Assembly (NCBI RefSeq): GCF_019207085.1
Contig: NZ_JAATOM010000003.1
Location: 538,469 to 602,468 of the forward strand
DNA from: Variovorax sp. dw_308
GTDB lineage: Bacteria; Pseudomonadota; Gammaproteobacteria; Burkholderiales; Burkholderiaceae_C
Direction of reading: 5' to 3'
Length of the DNA: 64,000 nt
Position 1 is the first letter of the stretch; each line of letters opens with the position of its first letter. Position numbers and translations under genes: made by a program. The notes under the pieces are model-generated. The model worked only from the letters and a program-made list of their open reading frames with translations. It searched no databases and was not told the DNA's origin. Shown piece after piece: positions 1-9,731 of the stretch.

Positions 1-1
1 G

Positions 2-88
2 ACGCTGACACCCGATCCGGTGTTCGTGAAGTTCTACTACTCGCACCCCCCTGCGTCCGAGCGCCTCGCGCGCATGGCCGCCAGCTGA
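2..88 (+). CDS. C-terminal end of a probable M48-family metallopeptidase (partial)
   Basis: The window opens inside a gene whose last 28 codons end at TGA 86-88. The tail reads TLTPDPVFVKFYYSHPP and then ASERLARM. A YSHPP-S-ER-RM ending is typical of Ste24-like M48 zinc metallopeptidases. The catalytic HExxH part lies outside the window, so the family is inferred from the tail alone. The stop is 20 bases before the pterin dehydratase start, which suggests one transcription unit. Confidence 0.6.
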   Translation, partial: TLTPDPVFVKFYYSHPPASERLARMAAS

Positions 89-108
89 TCCGAACGGAAT
101 CCCCGGGA

Positions 109-450
109 ATGTCCACCAGCATGTTCAAGGCCAAGGAATGGCAAGGCCATGCGCGCCGCGCGCTGAGCGCCACCGAAGTCGTGGCCAGCCTCGCGCGCCT
201 CGACGGATGGAAGCTCGCCGGCGACGGCGCCAACGTGGCCATCGAGAAGACCTACACCTTCGCCAACTACTTCGAGACGATCGCCTTCGTCAATGCGCTG
301 GCGATGATCGCGCACCGCGAAGACCATCATCCCGACCTCTCCGTGCACTACAACCGCTGCGTGGTCCGCTTCAACACGCACGATGTCGGCGGCATCTCGT
401 CGAGCGACTTCGACTGCGCCACGCAAGCCGACGCGCTGCTCGCCCATTGA
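109..450 (+). CDS. phhB: 4a-hydroxytetrahydrobiopterin dehydratase (PCD/DCoH family)
   Basis: Small cytoplasmic enzyme of 113 residues that dehydrates 4a-hydroxytetrahydropterin, the product of aromatic amino acid hydroxylases, so the pterin cofactor can be recycled. The family signature lies in the second half: REDHHPDLSVHYNRC (about residues 68-82), with the His-His-Pro cluster, followed by RFNTHDVGG. Length matches the family, usually 90-115 residues. ATG at 109 is used; an in-frame ATG at 121 is the alternative. No phenylalanine hydroxylase is seen nearby. It sits between the M48 peptidase end and rsgA in the same direction. Confidence 0.88.
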   Translation: MSTSMFKAKEWQGHARRALSATEVVASLARLDGWKLAGDGANVAIEKTYTFANYFETIAFVNALAMIAHREDHHPDLSVHYNRCVVRFNTHDVGGISSSDFDCATQADALLAH

Positions 451-477
451 ACGCCGCCGCAACCATGGAACAAGCCG

Positions 478-1419
478 GTGGCTAAGCAGCACAGCGCGCC
501 GGCCATGGCCGAACTGGATGTCGGCATCGTGGTGGCCAGTCACGGCCGGCACTGCGTGGTCGAGACGCCCGAGGGCGAACAGGTGATCTGCCATCCGCGC
601 GGCAAGAAGAGCCAGGCCGTCGTTGGCGACCGCGTGCGCTGGCAGGCGAGTGAGGACGAAGGCACGATCGAGCGCGTCGAGACGCGCCGCAACCTCTTCT
701 ACCGCCAGGATGAAATCCGCACCAAGTCCTTTGCCGCAAACCTGGACCATGTGCTGATCCTGATCGCGGCCGAACCGGAATTCTCCGAGCACCAACTGGC
801 GCGCGCGCTCATCGCGGCCGAGGCCGAGCGCATCGCGCCGATCATCGCCCTCAACAAGAGCGACCTGGTCGTCCCCTTCGAACGCGCCTGGGCACGGCTG
901 GCGCCCTACCGGCGCATGCACCACGGCGTACTGCCGCTGTCGCTGAAGGCATCCGGCGAGGTCGACCATGCGTCACTGCTCAAGCTGCTTGCCGGGAAGA
1001 CAACGCTGGTGCTCGGCCCCTCCGGCGCAGGCAAGAGCACGCTGATCAACCTGCTGGTGCCCGGCGCGCTGGCCCAGACCGGCGAGATCTCGAAGGCGCT
1101 CAATTCCGGCAAGCACACGACCACCAGCACCAGTTGGTACTGGGTCGACAAGTACAGCGAGACGGCATTGATCGACTCACCGGGCTTCCAGGAATTCGGC
1201 CTCAATCACATCGAGCCGATGCGACTGGCCGGCCTGATGCCCGACATTGCCGAGCATGCATCGAACTGCAAGTTCTACAACTGCACGCATTTGCATGAAC
1301 CCGGCTGCGGCGTGATTCCACACGTGGAAACCGCCACGCAGCCCGGCCCGATCAGCGCAACGCGCTACCGGATCTACGGCGAGCTTTTTGCCGAATTGAG
1401 CCAGCGGCGCTTCCCCTGA
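478..1419 (+). CDS. rsgA: Small ribosomal subunit biogenesis GTPase RsgA
   Basis: Circularly permuted GTPase of 313 residues that checks late 30S subunit maturation. The G motifs occur in the permuted order expected of RsgA: NKSD (G4) at residues 126-129, the P-loop GPSGAGKST at 180-188, and DSPGF (G3) near 234. An N-terminal OB-fold precedes them and a C-terminal zinc knuckle with CKFYNCTHLHEPGC follows. The chosen start is GTG at 478, because the ATG at 465 is out of frame and stops after six codons. It lies 27 bases after the pterin dehydratase. Confidence 0.95.
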   Translation: MAKQHSAPAMAELDVGIVVASHGRHCVVETPEGEQVICHPRGKKSQAVVGDRVRWQASEDEGTIERVETRRNLFYRQDEIRTKSFAANLDHVLILIAAEPEFSEHQLARALIAAEAERIAPIIALNKSDLVVPFERAWARLAPYRRMHHGVLPLSLKASGEVDHASLLKLLAGKTTLVLGPSGAGKSTLINLLVPGALAQTGEISKALNSGKHTTTSTSWYWVDKYSETALIDSPGFQEFGLNHIEPMRLAGLMPDIAEHASNCKFYNCTHLHEPGCGVIPHVETATQPGPISATRYRIYGELFAELSQRRFP

Positions 1420-1520
1420 TACGACTTTGAAATCAAGCGCAGAACAAGGCGAGGCCGCAGACAGTGCTGTAGCACGGCAAGGCGACCCAACGCAGTCATG
1501 CGTTTGATCGCGAAGTCGTA
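1420..1520. repeat. 101-bp intergenic inverted-repeat element between rsgA and hisC
   Basis: The gap between the convergent genes is almost exactly filled by an element with imperfect terminal inverted repeats: 1420-1440 against the complement of 1500-1520, 17 of 21 positions matching, outer ends TACGACTT/AAGTCGTA. The interior holds a smaller hairpin, GTGCT-GT-AGCAC, near 1464-1475, and two copies of CAAGGCGA. It starts one base after the rsgA stop. The structure suits a REP- or MITE-like dispersed repeat that may also end both transcripts; copy number elsewhere cannot be seen from here. Confidence 0.6.
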
Positions 1521-1529
1521 TGAGTCGAT

Positions 1530-2615
<1,086 letters not shown>

Positions 2616-2618
2616 CGA

Positions 2619-3620
2619 TCAGCCCAGCAAGCGGGCCAGCGTGAGCAACGCAAGCAACAGCATCCACATCACGACCGAGCGCCAGACCAGCCCGACCACG
2701 CTGCGCAGGTGTCCCGGCTCGGGCTCGCGCCCCGGCGTGCTGCCGCTGTCCGGCCCATGGATGCTCGCGATCGACTCGCCCGCCTGGGCGCGCGAGAGCG
2801 GATCGGTCACAGGCGCGGGCCGCAGCCCGCCGCCGCCGAGCCGCACATTCACCGCGCCCGAGGTCGCGGCCAGGATCACGCCGTCGTTGGGATCCGGGAA
2901 ACGCCGGGCATCATTGCGCCAGCAATCGATCGCGTCCTCGAAGCTGCCCACCACCGCAAAACCGAGCGCAGTGATGCGCGCCGGCACCCAGTCGATCGCA
3001 TTCCAGGCGCCGGCCGACGAATGCTGGACCCACTTGCTCGACGGCTGCACCGATGCGCCATCCTTGTGGGCCCAGTACCGCGCCACGAACTCGCTCATGC
3101 GGTAGAACACCGCGCCAGCCGGCCCCAGGCCGAACGCCGCAAGAATCGAGAACCAGGCCAGCACGCCGAACACGTGCCGATGCGCCGCGATCACCGAATG
3201 CTCGATCACCCGCCGGATGACTTCGCTGCGCGACAGGTTGGCAGCATCGACCCGTTGCCACTGGGCCAGCAGCGATCGCGCGAGCGGATCATCGCCGCTG
3301 TCGAGGGCATCGCGAATGCCGGTGAAGTGGTGGCTGAACTGCCGGAATCCCAGCGTCGTATAGACCACTGCGATGCTCCAGACCACCGCAAAAGGCAGGC
3401 CCAGCGTGAGCACCAGCCCCCAGTAGATGCCAAATGAAAACAGCGTCGGCAAGCCGACCGCCAAGCCCCAGGCAATCCAGCCGTGGTGAGACTTGCCGGC
3501 GTCGAAGTTGCGACTGACCCAGCGCGTCCAGGCCAATACGGCACCGTAGACCGGGTTGTGATACGCAAGCGGCCGGACCTGCTCGATCAGCAAAGCGCAC
3601 AGGATGGCGAAGAAACTCAT
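2619..3620 (-). CDS. CobD/CbiB-family membrane protein (divergent paralogue)
   Basis: Protein of 333 residues with several membrane segments, including one at the extreme C terminus. The middle matches the CbiB family: AVFYRMSEF, then WNAIDWVPARITALGF and SFEDAIDCWR, corresponding to the YR...N..PARLTA core. CbiB attaches the aminopropanol arm to adenosylcobyric acid. However, the N-terminal GDP..PHPV motif expected of genuine CbiB is missing; the start reads LCALLIEQVRPLAYHNP. No other cobalamin gene is in the window. It may be a functional variant or a paralogue with another role. It is the first gene of a pair with hisC. Confidence 0.65.
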   Translation of the reverse strand: MSFFAILCALLIEQVRPLAYHNPVYGAVLAWTRWVSRNFDAGKSHHGWIAWGLAVGLPTLFSFGIYWGLVLTLGLPFAVVWSIAVVYTTLGFRQFSHHFTGIRDALDSGDDPLARSLLAQWQRVDAANLSRSEVIRRVIEHSVIAAHRHVFGVLAWFSILAAFGLGPAGAVFYRMSEFVARYWAHKDGASVQPSSKWVQHSSAGAWNAIDWVPARITALGFAVVGSFEDAIDCWRNDARRFPDPNDGVILAATSGAVNVRLGGGGLRPAPVTDPLSRAQAGESIASIHGPDSGSTPGREPEPGHLRSVVGLVWRSVVMWMLLLALLTLARLLG

Positions 3621-3790
3621 GTTTCGATGATAGCGAGCACCGCTCGATTTCCGATCCAGCGCCCCTCGTCACGCGTCCCGGGAGTCAGGTAAAGAGCCCC
3701 TTCGTGGGTGCCCGCGGAAGGCGCGTTGCCGGGCTGCCGGGTGCGCACTCTCGAGGGAGCGCCGCAGGCACATTCGCGGGTGGGTTTCTT

Positions 3791-4513
3791 TCAGGCGATC
3801 AGGAAGCGATAGAGGTTGCGAAGCATCCCCGCTGTCGCACCCCACACGAAGCGCTCGTTCACCCCATCCTGGTAAGGCATCGAGTACCACTCGCGCGACT
3901 TGCGCTCGGCATCGGGCATCGCATGGCGGCGGTGATTGGCGGGGTCCATCAGGAACGCGAGCGGCACCTCGAAGGCATCGGCCACTTCGTCGGGGTTCGG
4001 CATCAGCGTGAAGCCCGGCTGCACCAGCGCCACCACCGGCGTGACGATGAATGAAGTCACGGTGGTGTAGGTCGGCAGGCTGCCGAGAATCTCGACATAT
4101 CCAGCCGACAGCCCCACTTCTTCCCAGGCTTCGCGCAGCGCCGCGGCAGCGACGTTGGCATCTTCAGGGTCGACGCGCCCCCCCGGAAACGCGACCTGGC
4201 CCGAGTGCGTCGTCATGCGCGACGCGCGCTCGGTCAACAGCACCGTGGGCTCGCCGTCATGCAGCACGATCGGCACCAGCACCGCTGCCTGCGCCGGGGC
4301 CCGATCCATCAGACGGGGTTCGCGGCGCAGTTCCGGCACCCAATCGGGTGGCGCGGCAAAGCGTGCGCGCAGCGCCGCGGGCGTGAGTTCGGCACGAGCG
4401 ACCGCCGGCAGACCGCGGTCGACGGCCACCACCGGCACTGCGCGCGGGTCGAAGGAAAGCAGGGACGCAGCCGCAATGGTGGTGGCGGGTTCGACAACGG
4501 CGGCGGATTCCAT
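3791..4513 (-). CDS. CoA pyrophosphatase-like Nudix hydrolase
   Basis: Protein of 240 residues expected to cleave the pyrophosphate bond of coenzyme A or its derivatives. LLTERASRMTTHSGQVAFPG fits the CoA-specific motif LLTxR-x-x-R..GxxxFPGG, and directly downstream GGRVDPED with ALREAWEEVGL forms the Nudix box (GX5EX7REUXEEXGU), with the REAWEE glutamates as metal ligands. It lies between the cobD/hisC pair and the rplS operon, separated from the latter by a strong terminator. About 170 bases between its stop and the cobD-like start show no gene or clear signal. Confidence 0.88.
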   Translation of the reverse strand: MESAAVVEPATTIAAASLLSFDPRAVPVVAVDRGLPAVARAELTPAALRARFAAPPDWVPELRREPRLMDRAPAQAAVLVPIVLHDGEPTVLLTERASRMTTHSGQVAFPGGRVDPEDANVAAAALREAWEEVGLSAGYVEILGSLPTYTTVTSFIVTPVVALVQPGFTLMPNPDEVADAFEVPLAFLMDPANHRRHAMPDAERKSREWYSMPYQDGVNERFVWGATAGMLRNLYRFLIA

Positions 4514-4576
4514 GGGGGATCGGTCGGTCAGTTGAGGCTCCTTGGAATTTCAATGCAAGACATGGGCCGGGCCCAA

Positions 4577-4610
4577 TGCAAAAAGCCGCCTGGACTGGCG
4601 GCTTTTTGCA
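4577..4610 (-). terminator. Rho-independent terminator of the rpsP-rimM-trmD-rplS operon
   Basis: A perfect 14-bp stem, TGCAAAAAGCCGCC at 4577-4590 pairing with 4597-4610 around a six-base loop. Read on the minus strand the 3' arm is GGCGGCTTTTTGCA, so GC core and U-run follow each other. It lies 17 bases past the rplS stop and before the Nudix gene. The symmetric A/T runs could also stop plus-strand transcription. Confidence 0.88.
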
Positions 4611-4626
4611 CAACGGAAGGCGCAGC

Positions 4627-5010
<384 letters not shown>

Positions 5011-5120
5011 GATTTCCTGTGATTGATCTTGTCCGCGCTGCACTAAAGGCGTTCGCTGATCGAATCCAGCAGAGTGGATGATTGCGGACGCGGCCGGCCA
5101 GAGGATCGGGGAACCAAAGA

Positions 5121-5870
5121 TTATAGCTTTTTTTTGAGCACAGCTTCATCGACCTTGTCCAGGCGGCCTGCGGCGCGCGCCACCTCGATCAATTCGGGGC
5201 GGTGCGCAGAGGTGATAGCCAAGCTTTGGTCGCGTCGCCAGCGCTCGATCTTCGCATGATGGCCCGACATCAGCGGCGCCGGCACCGGCCGGCCCTGCCA
5301 TTGCTCGGGCCGCGTGTAGTGGGGGCAGTCGAGCAGGCCGTCCAGTGCCGGATTGAAACTGTCCTGCACATGGCTCGCTTCGTCGCCCAGCACGCCCGGT
5401 TGCAGGCGCGCGACCGCATCGAGCAGGGCCATGGCGGGAATCTCGCCGCCTGACAGTACGAAGTCGCCCAGGCTCACCTGGTGCGTAACGCGGGCGTCGA
5501 TGAAGCGCTGGTCGATGCCCTCGTAGCGGCCGCAGACGAGCACCGCGCCAGCACTGCCGGACCATTGCTCGATTGCAGCGTGCTGCAGCTTTTCGCCGAT
5601 GGGGGAGAACAGCAGGACCGGCACTGGCGCTTCGCCGCGCGCAGCCAGCACGGCGTCCAGGCAGGCGGACAGCGGCTCCGCCATCATCACCATGCCCGGG
5701 CCGCCACCGAAGGGCCGGTCGTCCACACGCTTGTAGTTGCCTGCGGTAAAGTCGCGCGGATTCCACAGCACCACCTCGACCTGCTTCGATTCGTACGCGC
5801 GGCGCGTCACGCCGCTCACGAGGAACGGAGCGAACAGTTTGGGGAAAAGCGTGAGAACGTCGAAGCGCAT
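5121..5870 (-). CDS. trmD: tRNA (guanine37-N1)-methyltransferase
   Basis: SPOUT-class methyltransferase of 249 residues that methylates G37 next to the anticodon using SAM and prevents +1 frameshifting. The N terminus [13 protein letters not shown], the segment [14 protein letters not shown], and the trefoil-knot SAM site [14 protein letters not shown] followed by [14 protein letters not shown] are diagnostic. The C-terminal EAVLKKKL is encoded by an A-rich run just before the stop. Third gene of the operon, 31 bases after rimM. Confidence 0.97.
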   Translation of the reverse strand: MRFDVLTLFPKLFAPFLVSGVTRRAYESKQVEVVLWNPRDFTAGNYKRVDDRPFGGGPGMVMMAEPLSACLDAVLAARGEAPVPVLLFSPIGEKLQHAAIEQWSGSAGAVLVCGRYEGIDQRFIDARVTHQVSLGDFVLSGGEIPAMALLDAVARLQPGVLGDEASHVQDSFNPALDGLLDCPHYTRPEQWQGRPVPAPLMSGHHAKIERWRRDQSLAITSAHRPELIEVARAAGRLDKVDEAVLKKKL

Positions 5871-5901
5871 GGATGCGCCGGCTGCCGGGACGGCAGGCCG
5901 T

Positions 5902-6453
5902 TCAGTAGTCAGGCTGCCAGTCGACCGTGATGGTCCGGCCCGCCAGATCGACGCTGTCGACGAATGCCGAGACGAATGGCACCAGCCGCTCGACCGCGAC
6001 GCCGCCCTCTTCCGCCGCCAGCACCAGCGTGGTCTGCGGACCCGCGGCGAGCAACTCGCGCACCGTGCCGAGCTTGACGCCTTCGCGGTTCACCACGTCC
6101 AGGCCGATCAGGTCGACCCAGTAGTACTCGTCAATGCCCGCCGTGGGAAAGCTCGAACGCGGCACGAACACGCGCGCGCCGCGCAGGGCCTCGGCCGCAG
6201 TGCGGTCCACCACGTCTTCGGAGCAGGCGACGATGCAGTCGGAATGGTCCTTCGCTTCCCGGATGGGCAAGCGGAAAACGCCGGCTGCTGCACCGGGGGC
6301 TTGCAGGAACCAGCGTTTGGAAGAGAACAGCGCCTCGGGTTGGGCGCTGTGGGGCAGGACCTTGAACCAGCCCTTGATGCCCCAGGCATCGGCGATGCGC
6401 CCTACCTCGATCGCGTCCGCCGGGAGTTCGGCGGCTTCGAGCGTGGTCAGCAT
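5902..6453 (-). CDS. rimM: Ribosome maturation factor RimM
   Basis: Protein of 183 residues that binds S19 and assists assembly of the 30S head. The N-terminal domain has IEVGRIADAWGIKGWFKVLP, the conserved GRI..a.GikG start. The PRC-barrel half contains DEYYWVDLIGLDVVN, and the end carries LVPFVSAFVDSVDL. A relatively long acidic N-terminal extension (about 15 residues) precedes the conserved core. It is 12 bases downstream of rpsP and 31 bases upstream of trmD, the standard operon order. Confidence 0.95.
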   Translation of the reverse strand: MLTTLEAAELPADAIEVGRIADAWGIKGWFKVLPHSAQPEALFSSKRWFLQAPGAAAGVFRLPIREAKDHSDCIVACSEDVVDRTAAEALRGARVFVPRSSFPTAGIDEYYWVDLIGLDVVNREGVKLGTVRELLAAGPQTTLVLAAEEGGVAVERLVPFVSAFVDSVDLAGRTITVDWQPDY

Positions 6454-6465
6454 CGCCGGCGCGGC

Positions 6466-6729
6466 TTAGGCTGCCGCCGCGGGAGCCGCTGCGGCGGCTT
6501 GCTTGATCAGGCGTGCCACGGTGGGCGAAGCCTGGGCGCCGACGCTCTTCCAGTAGGTCAGGCGGTCTTGCGCAATGCGGATGCTTTCTTCGTTTTCCTT
6601 GGCGATCGGGTTGTAGAAACCCAGGCGCTCGATGAAACGGCCATCGCGGCGAACGCGCTTGTCCGACACGACGATGTTGAAGAACGGACGGCCCTTGGAG
6701 CCGCCGCGGGAGAGTCGAATGACGACCAT
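6466..6729 (-). CDS. rpsP: 30S ribosomal protein S16
   Basis: S16 of 87 residues, an early-binding small-subunit protein. [20 protein letters not shown] and [14 protein letters not shown] are family signatures. The tail is alanine/proline-rich and probably disordered. First gene of rpsP-rimM-trmD-rplS; a perfect -10 box lies about 100 bases upstream at 6829-6834. Confidence 0.97.
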   Translation of the reverse strand: MVVIRLSRGGSKGRPFFNIVVSDKRVRRDGRFIERLGFYNPIAKENEESIRIAQDRLTYWKSVGAQASPTVARLIKQAAAAAPAAAA

Positions 6730-6828
6730 GTTTTATCCTTGGGGTGGTGGAATTTCTTCCAGCGAGTTCTTTCAGCGTTGAGACACGCGCAATGACCACC
6801 CGGCCAGCGACACGCTGAAAAGCCTTCT

Positions 6829-6834
6829 ATTATA
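6829..6834 (-). promoter_or_regulatory. Perfect -10 element upstream of the rpsP operon
   Basis: On the minus strand the sequence reads GGCTATAATAGAAG, a consensus sigma-70 -10 hexamer TATAAT. The -35 region at the usual distance is poor. The site lies between the divergent rpsP (start 6729) and acetyltransferase (start 6879) genes and leaves an rpsP leader of about 95 bases. Confidence 0.55.
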
Positions 6835-6878
6835 GCCTGCTCCGGCAACAGGCCGTTTTTCTCGTTTTTCCCTTCCCC

Positions 6879-7400
6879 ATGCTCACCATTCGCCCGAGCC
6901 GCGACGAAGACGTCGCAGCCATCACCGCCATCTACGCCCACCACGTGCTGCATGGCACCGGCTCCTTCGAAACCGAGCCACCGACCGAGGCCGACATGAC
7001 CGGGCGCCGCACCGATGTGCTCTCCAAAAACCTGCCCTACCTTGTCGCGGAACAGGACGGCGAGGTGGTGGGCTTTGCCTATTGCAACTGGTTCAAGCCG
7101 CGTCCGGCCTATCGCTTCTCAGCGGAGGACTCCATCTACATCGCCGAATCAGCGCGCGGTCAGGGCCTGGGCGCGAAACTGCTCGCCGAACTGACGCTGG
7201 CAGCGGAAGCTGTCGGCGTGCGCAAGCTGATCGCGGTGATCGGCGATTCCGCAAACCTCGGCTCCGTCGGCGTGCATCGCGCGCAGGGCTTCGGCCACGT
7301 CGGGGTGCTCAAGGATTGCGGCTGGAAATTCGGCCAATGGCGCGACATCGTCCTGATGGAAAAAGTGATCGGCCAAGGCAGCACGACAAACCCCGAATGA
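6879..7400 (+). CDS. GNAT acetyltransferase, phosphinothricin/L-amino-acid type
   Basis: Cytoplasmic N-acetyltransferase of 173 residues transferring acetyl from acetyl-CoA to a small amine, probably an amino acid analogue. MLTIRPSRDEDVAAITAIY starts the fold, GTGSFETEPPT is typical of the PAT/MddA branch, SARGQGLGAKLL (around residues 92-103) is the acetyl-CoA loop, and IGDSANLGSVGVHRAQGF precedes the last strands. The ATG follows the divergent rpsP promoter by about 45 bases. The stop overlaps the next start (ATGA), so translation of the pair is coupled. The true substrate is not evident. Confidence 0.85.
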   Translation: MLTIRPSRDEDVAAITAIYAHHVLHGTGSFETEPPTEADMTGRRTDVLSKNLPYLVAEQDGEVVGFAYCNWFKPRPAYRFSAEDSIYIAESARGQGLGAKLLAELTLAAEAVGVRKLIAVIGDSANLGSVGVHRAQGFGHVGVLKDCGWKFGQWRDIVLMEKVIGQGSTTNPE

Positions 7401-7843
7401 AGAACAAGACCTTTGCCGCGTGGCTCGCCTTCCTGGGCGGGCCGCTGGGCCTGCACTGCTTCTACCTGCGCGGCCTCGGCAGCCTGCCCGGTTGGTTGCT
7501 GCCCATCCCGACTGCGCTCGGCGCCTACGGCCTGGAGCGCGCCCGGATGTACGGGATGGACGACGCATGGAGTTGGGTGCTGGTGCCGCTGCTCGGCTTC
7601 ACCATCGCGGGCTGCGCCCTGACGGCCATCGTCTACGGCCTGATGACGCCGGAGAAGTGGAATGCCCGCTACAACGCCAGTGCGCCGCTCGACGCGCCGC
7701 CGGGCCGCACGCAGTGGCTGACGATCGGGGCGGTGGTCTTGGCGTTGCTGTTTGGCAGCACGATCCTGATGGCCAGCATCGCGTTCAGCTTCCAGCGCTA
7801 CTTCGAATACCAGGTCGAGGAAGGCCGGAAGATTTCGCAGTAG
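7397..7843 (+). CDS. Small membrane protein with TM2-like start
   Basis: 148 residues, ATG overlapping the acetyltransferase stop. FLGGPLGLHCFYLRGLGS near the N terminus resembles the TM2-domain motif (GG.lG.HrFYlG). Hydrophobic segments follow around residues 30-45, 58-80 and 108-130, the last being LTIGAVVLALLFGSTILM. The linker between the last two contains TPEKWNARYN. Function unknown. It converges with the phosphate transporter gene; the 80-base gap shows no clear terminator. Confidence 0.75.
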   Translation: MKNKTFAAWLAFLGGPLGLHCFYLRGLGSLPGWLLPIPTALGAYGLERARMYGMDDAWSWVLVPLLGFTIAGCALTAIVYGLMTPEKWNARYNASAPLDAPPGRTQWLTIGAVVLALLFGSTILMASIAFSFQRYFEYQVEEGRKISQ

Positions 7844-7922
7844 GCCACGCAGCCCGTCAGGCGCACCAGGTCGCGATGACGGAAGCGGTTCGCGCAGACG
7901 TCTCGTCCGAATGCAGAGATGG

Positions 7923-8933
7923 TCAGAACAACTGCAAGCTGACCCAGTAAGCGATCGCGGCCACGAAGGCCGACGCCGGAATCGTGAAGATCCACGCCCA
8001 CACGATCGTACCCGCCACGCCCCAGCGCACCGCGCTGGCGCGCTGCGCCGAGCCCACGCCGACGATGGCGCCGGTGATGGTGTGCGTCGTCGACACGGGA
8101 ATGCCTAGCGCGGTCGCGAGGAAGAGTGTCAGCGCTCCACCCGTCTCGGCGCAAAAGCCGCCGACGGGCTTGAGCTTGGTGATCTTCTGCCCCATGGTCT
8201 TCACGATGCGCCAGCCGCCAAACATGGTGCCGAGCGCGATCGCGGTGTAGCAGCTCACGATGGTCCAGGTGGGCGGATTGGCATCGCTGGCAGTGGCATA
8301 GCCGGTGGCGATGAGCAGCATCCAGATGATGCCGATGGTTTTCTGCGCATCGTTGCCGCCGTGGCCCAGGCTGTAGGCACCGGCCGAGACCAGTTGCAGC
8401 CGCCGGAACCAGCGGTCCACGCGCGACGGTGTCGACTTGCGGAAGATCCAGGCCACCAGCACCATCATCATCGAGCCGAGGAAAAAGCCCAGCAGCGGCG
8501 ACACGAAGATGAAGGCCACCGTCTTCCAGATGCCGCTGGCCACCAGTCCGCCGGAGCCGGACTTGGCAATCACCGCGCCGACGATGCCGCCGATCAGTGC
8601 ATGCGACGAACTGCTCGGAATGCCGTAGTACCAGGTCACGAGGTTCCAGCTGATGGCCCCGACCAGCGCGCCGAACACCACGTGCACGTCGATGACGCCC
8701 GGGTCCGCGATGCCCTTGCCGACGGTCGCGGCCACGCTCAGGTGAAAGATGAAGATCGCAATCAGGTTGAAGAAGGCCGCAAACACCACCGCCTGGCCCG
8801 GCTTGAGCACGCCGGTGGACACCACGGTCGCGATCGAATTGGCCGCGTCGTGGAACCCGTTCATGAAGTCGAAGCCGATCGCCAGCGCGACCAGCAGGGC
8901 GACCACCCAGAAGCTGACCTGAACCGCTTCCAT
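7923..8933 (-). CDS. pit: Low-affinity inorganic phosphate transporter (Pit family)
   Basis: Integral membrane phosphate:cation symporter of 336 residues. GFDFMNGFHDAANSIATVVS near the N terminus and GIPVSTTHTITGAIVGVGSA near the C terminus are the paired PiT signatures, and SSSHALIGGIVGAVI in the middle belongs to the first repeat. ATG at 8933 is preferred over an upstream in-frame codon because it overlaps the DUF47 stop by one base (TGATG), giving translational coupling. In many bacteria DUF47 proteins partner Pit transporters, as here. Confidence 0.93.
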   Translation of the reverse strand: MEAVQVSFWVVALLVALAIGFDFMNGFHDAANSIATVVSTGVLKPGQAVVFAAFFNLIAIFIFHLSVAATVGKGIADPGVIDVHVVFGALVGAISWNLVTWYYGIPSSSSHALIGGIVGAVIAKSGSGGLVASGIWKTVAFIFVSPLLGFFLGSMMMVLVAWIFRKSTPSRVDRWFRRLQLVSAGAYSLGHGGNDAQKTIGIIWMLLIATGYATASDANPPTWTIVSCYTAIALGTMFGGWRIVKTMGQKITKLKPVGGFCAETGGALTLFLATALGIPVSTTHTITGAIVGVGSAQRASAVRWGVAGTIVWAWIFTIPASAFVAAIAYWVSLQLF

Positions 8934-9577
8934 CAGGAGTTCTCGAGGATGATGCCTTCGATGACGTTGGCGACGTCCTCGCACTTGTCAGTGATGGTTT
9001 CCAGCAGTTCGTAGATCGCCTTGAGCTTGATCACTTCGCGAACGTCGGGCTCTTCGCGGAACAACTTGCTCATGGCGCTGCGCATGACGCGGTCGGCATC
9101 GGATTCGATGCGGTCGATTTCCTCGCAACCCTTGAGCGCAGCCTCGGCGATGGCCGGTTCGGCGATGCGGCCGAGGAACTTGACGGTGTCCTTCAGCTTG
9201 TCGCAGCACTTCACGCTCAGCGTGGTGAGGCGCACGATTTCATCGGTCATGTGGCGCACGTCGTACAGCGCCATGGTTTCGGCCGAGTCCTGGATCAGGT
9301 CAGCCACGTCGTCCATCGTGTTGATGAGTTTGTGGATCTGCTCGCGGTCGATCGGCGTGATGAAGGTCTTGTGCAGCAGGCGGTTGACGTCGTGGGTCAC
9401 GCGATCGGCGGCACGCTCAGCGTTATCGACGTCGCGGTTGTACTGCTCGCGCAGGTGCACGTCGTTGTAGTTGGCAACCAGTTGCTCGAAAGCACGCGCC
9501 GCCTCCACGATGCGGTCGGCATGCTGGTTGAACATCTCGAAAAAATTCCCCTCGCGGGGCAGCAGCTTGCCGAACAT
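8933..9577 (-). CDS. DUF47 (PhoU-like) Pit accessory protein
   Basis: Cytoplasmic, mostly helical protein of 214 residues in the PhoU-like DUF47 family. MFGKLLPREGNFFEMFNQHA is the typical N terminus, with ADRVTHDVNRLLHKTFITPI and DREQIHKLINTMDDVADLIQ marking the conserved helices. Known family members modulate the neighbouring Pit transporter. ATG at 9577 is chosen because AGGAG lies just upstream. First gene of the pair with pit. Confidence 0.92.
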   Translation of the reverse strand: MFGKLLPREGNFFEMFNQHADRIVEAARAFEQLVANYNDVHLREQYNRDVDNAERAADRVTHDVNRLLHKTFITPIDREQIHKLINTMDDVADLIQDSAETMALYDVRHMTDEIVRLTTLSVKCCDKLKDTVKFLGRIAEPAIAEAALKGCEEIDRIESDADRVMRSAMSKLFREEPDVREVIKLKAIYELLETITDKCEDVANVIEGIILENS

Positions 9578-9731
9578 GGCCTCTCCTGGGAGTGTTGCGG
9601 CTACCACATGTCCGTGACGCCGCTGTGAAAAACCGCGCAAGTGTAATAGGGTTAGGCCGTAGCCCGCGGACTGGACAAGGATCCGGATTTGGTGTAACAG
9701 ATTGCGTCCTCTCGTCGCGAACCACTCGACC

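Noticed and set aside
5121..5145. The run of eight A near the trmD end as a programmed slippage site.
   Set aside because: It codes for KKK three residues before the normal stop; no extended alternative frame of interest follows.
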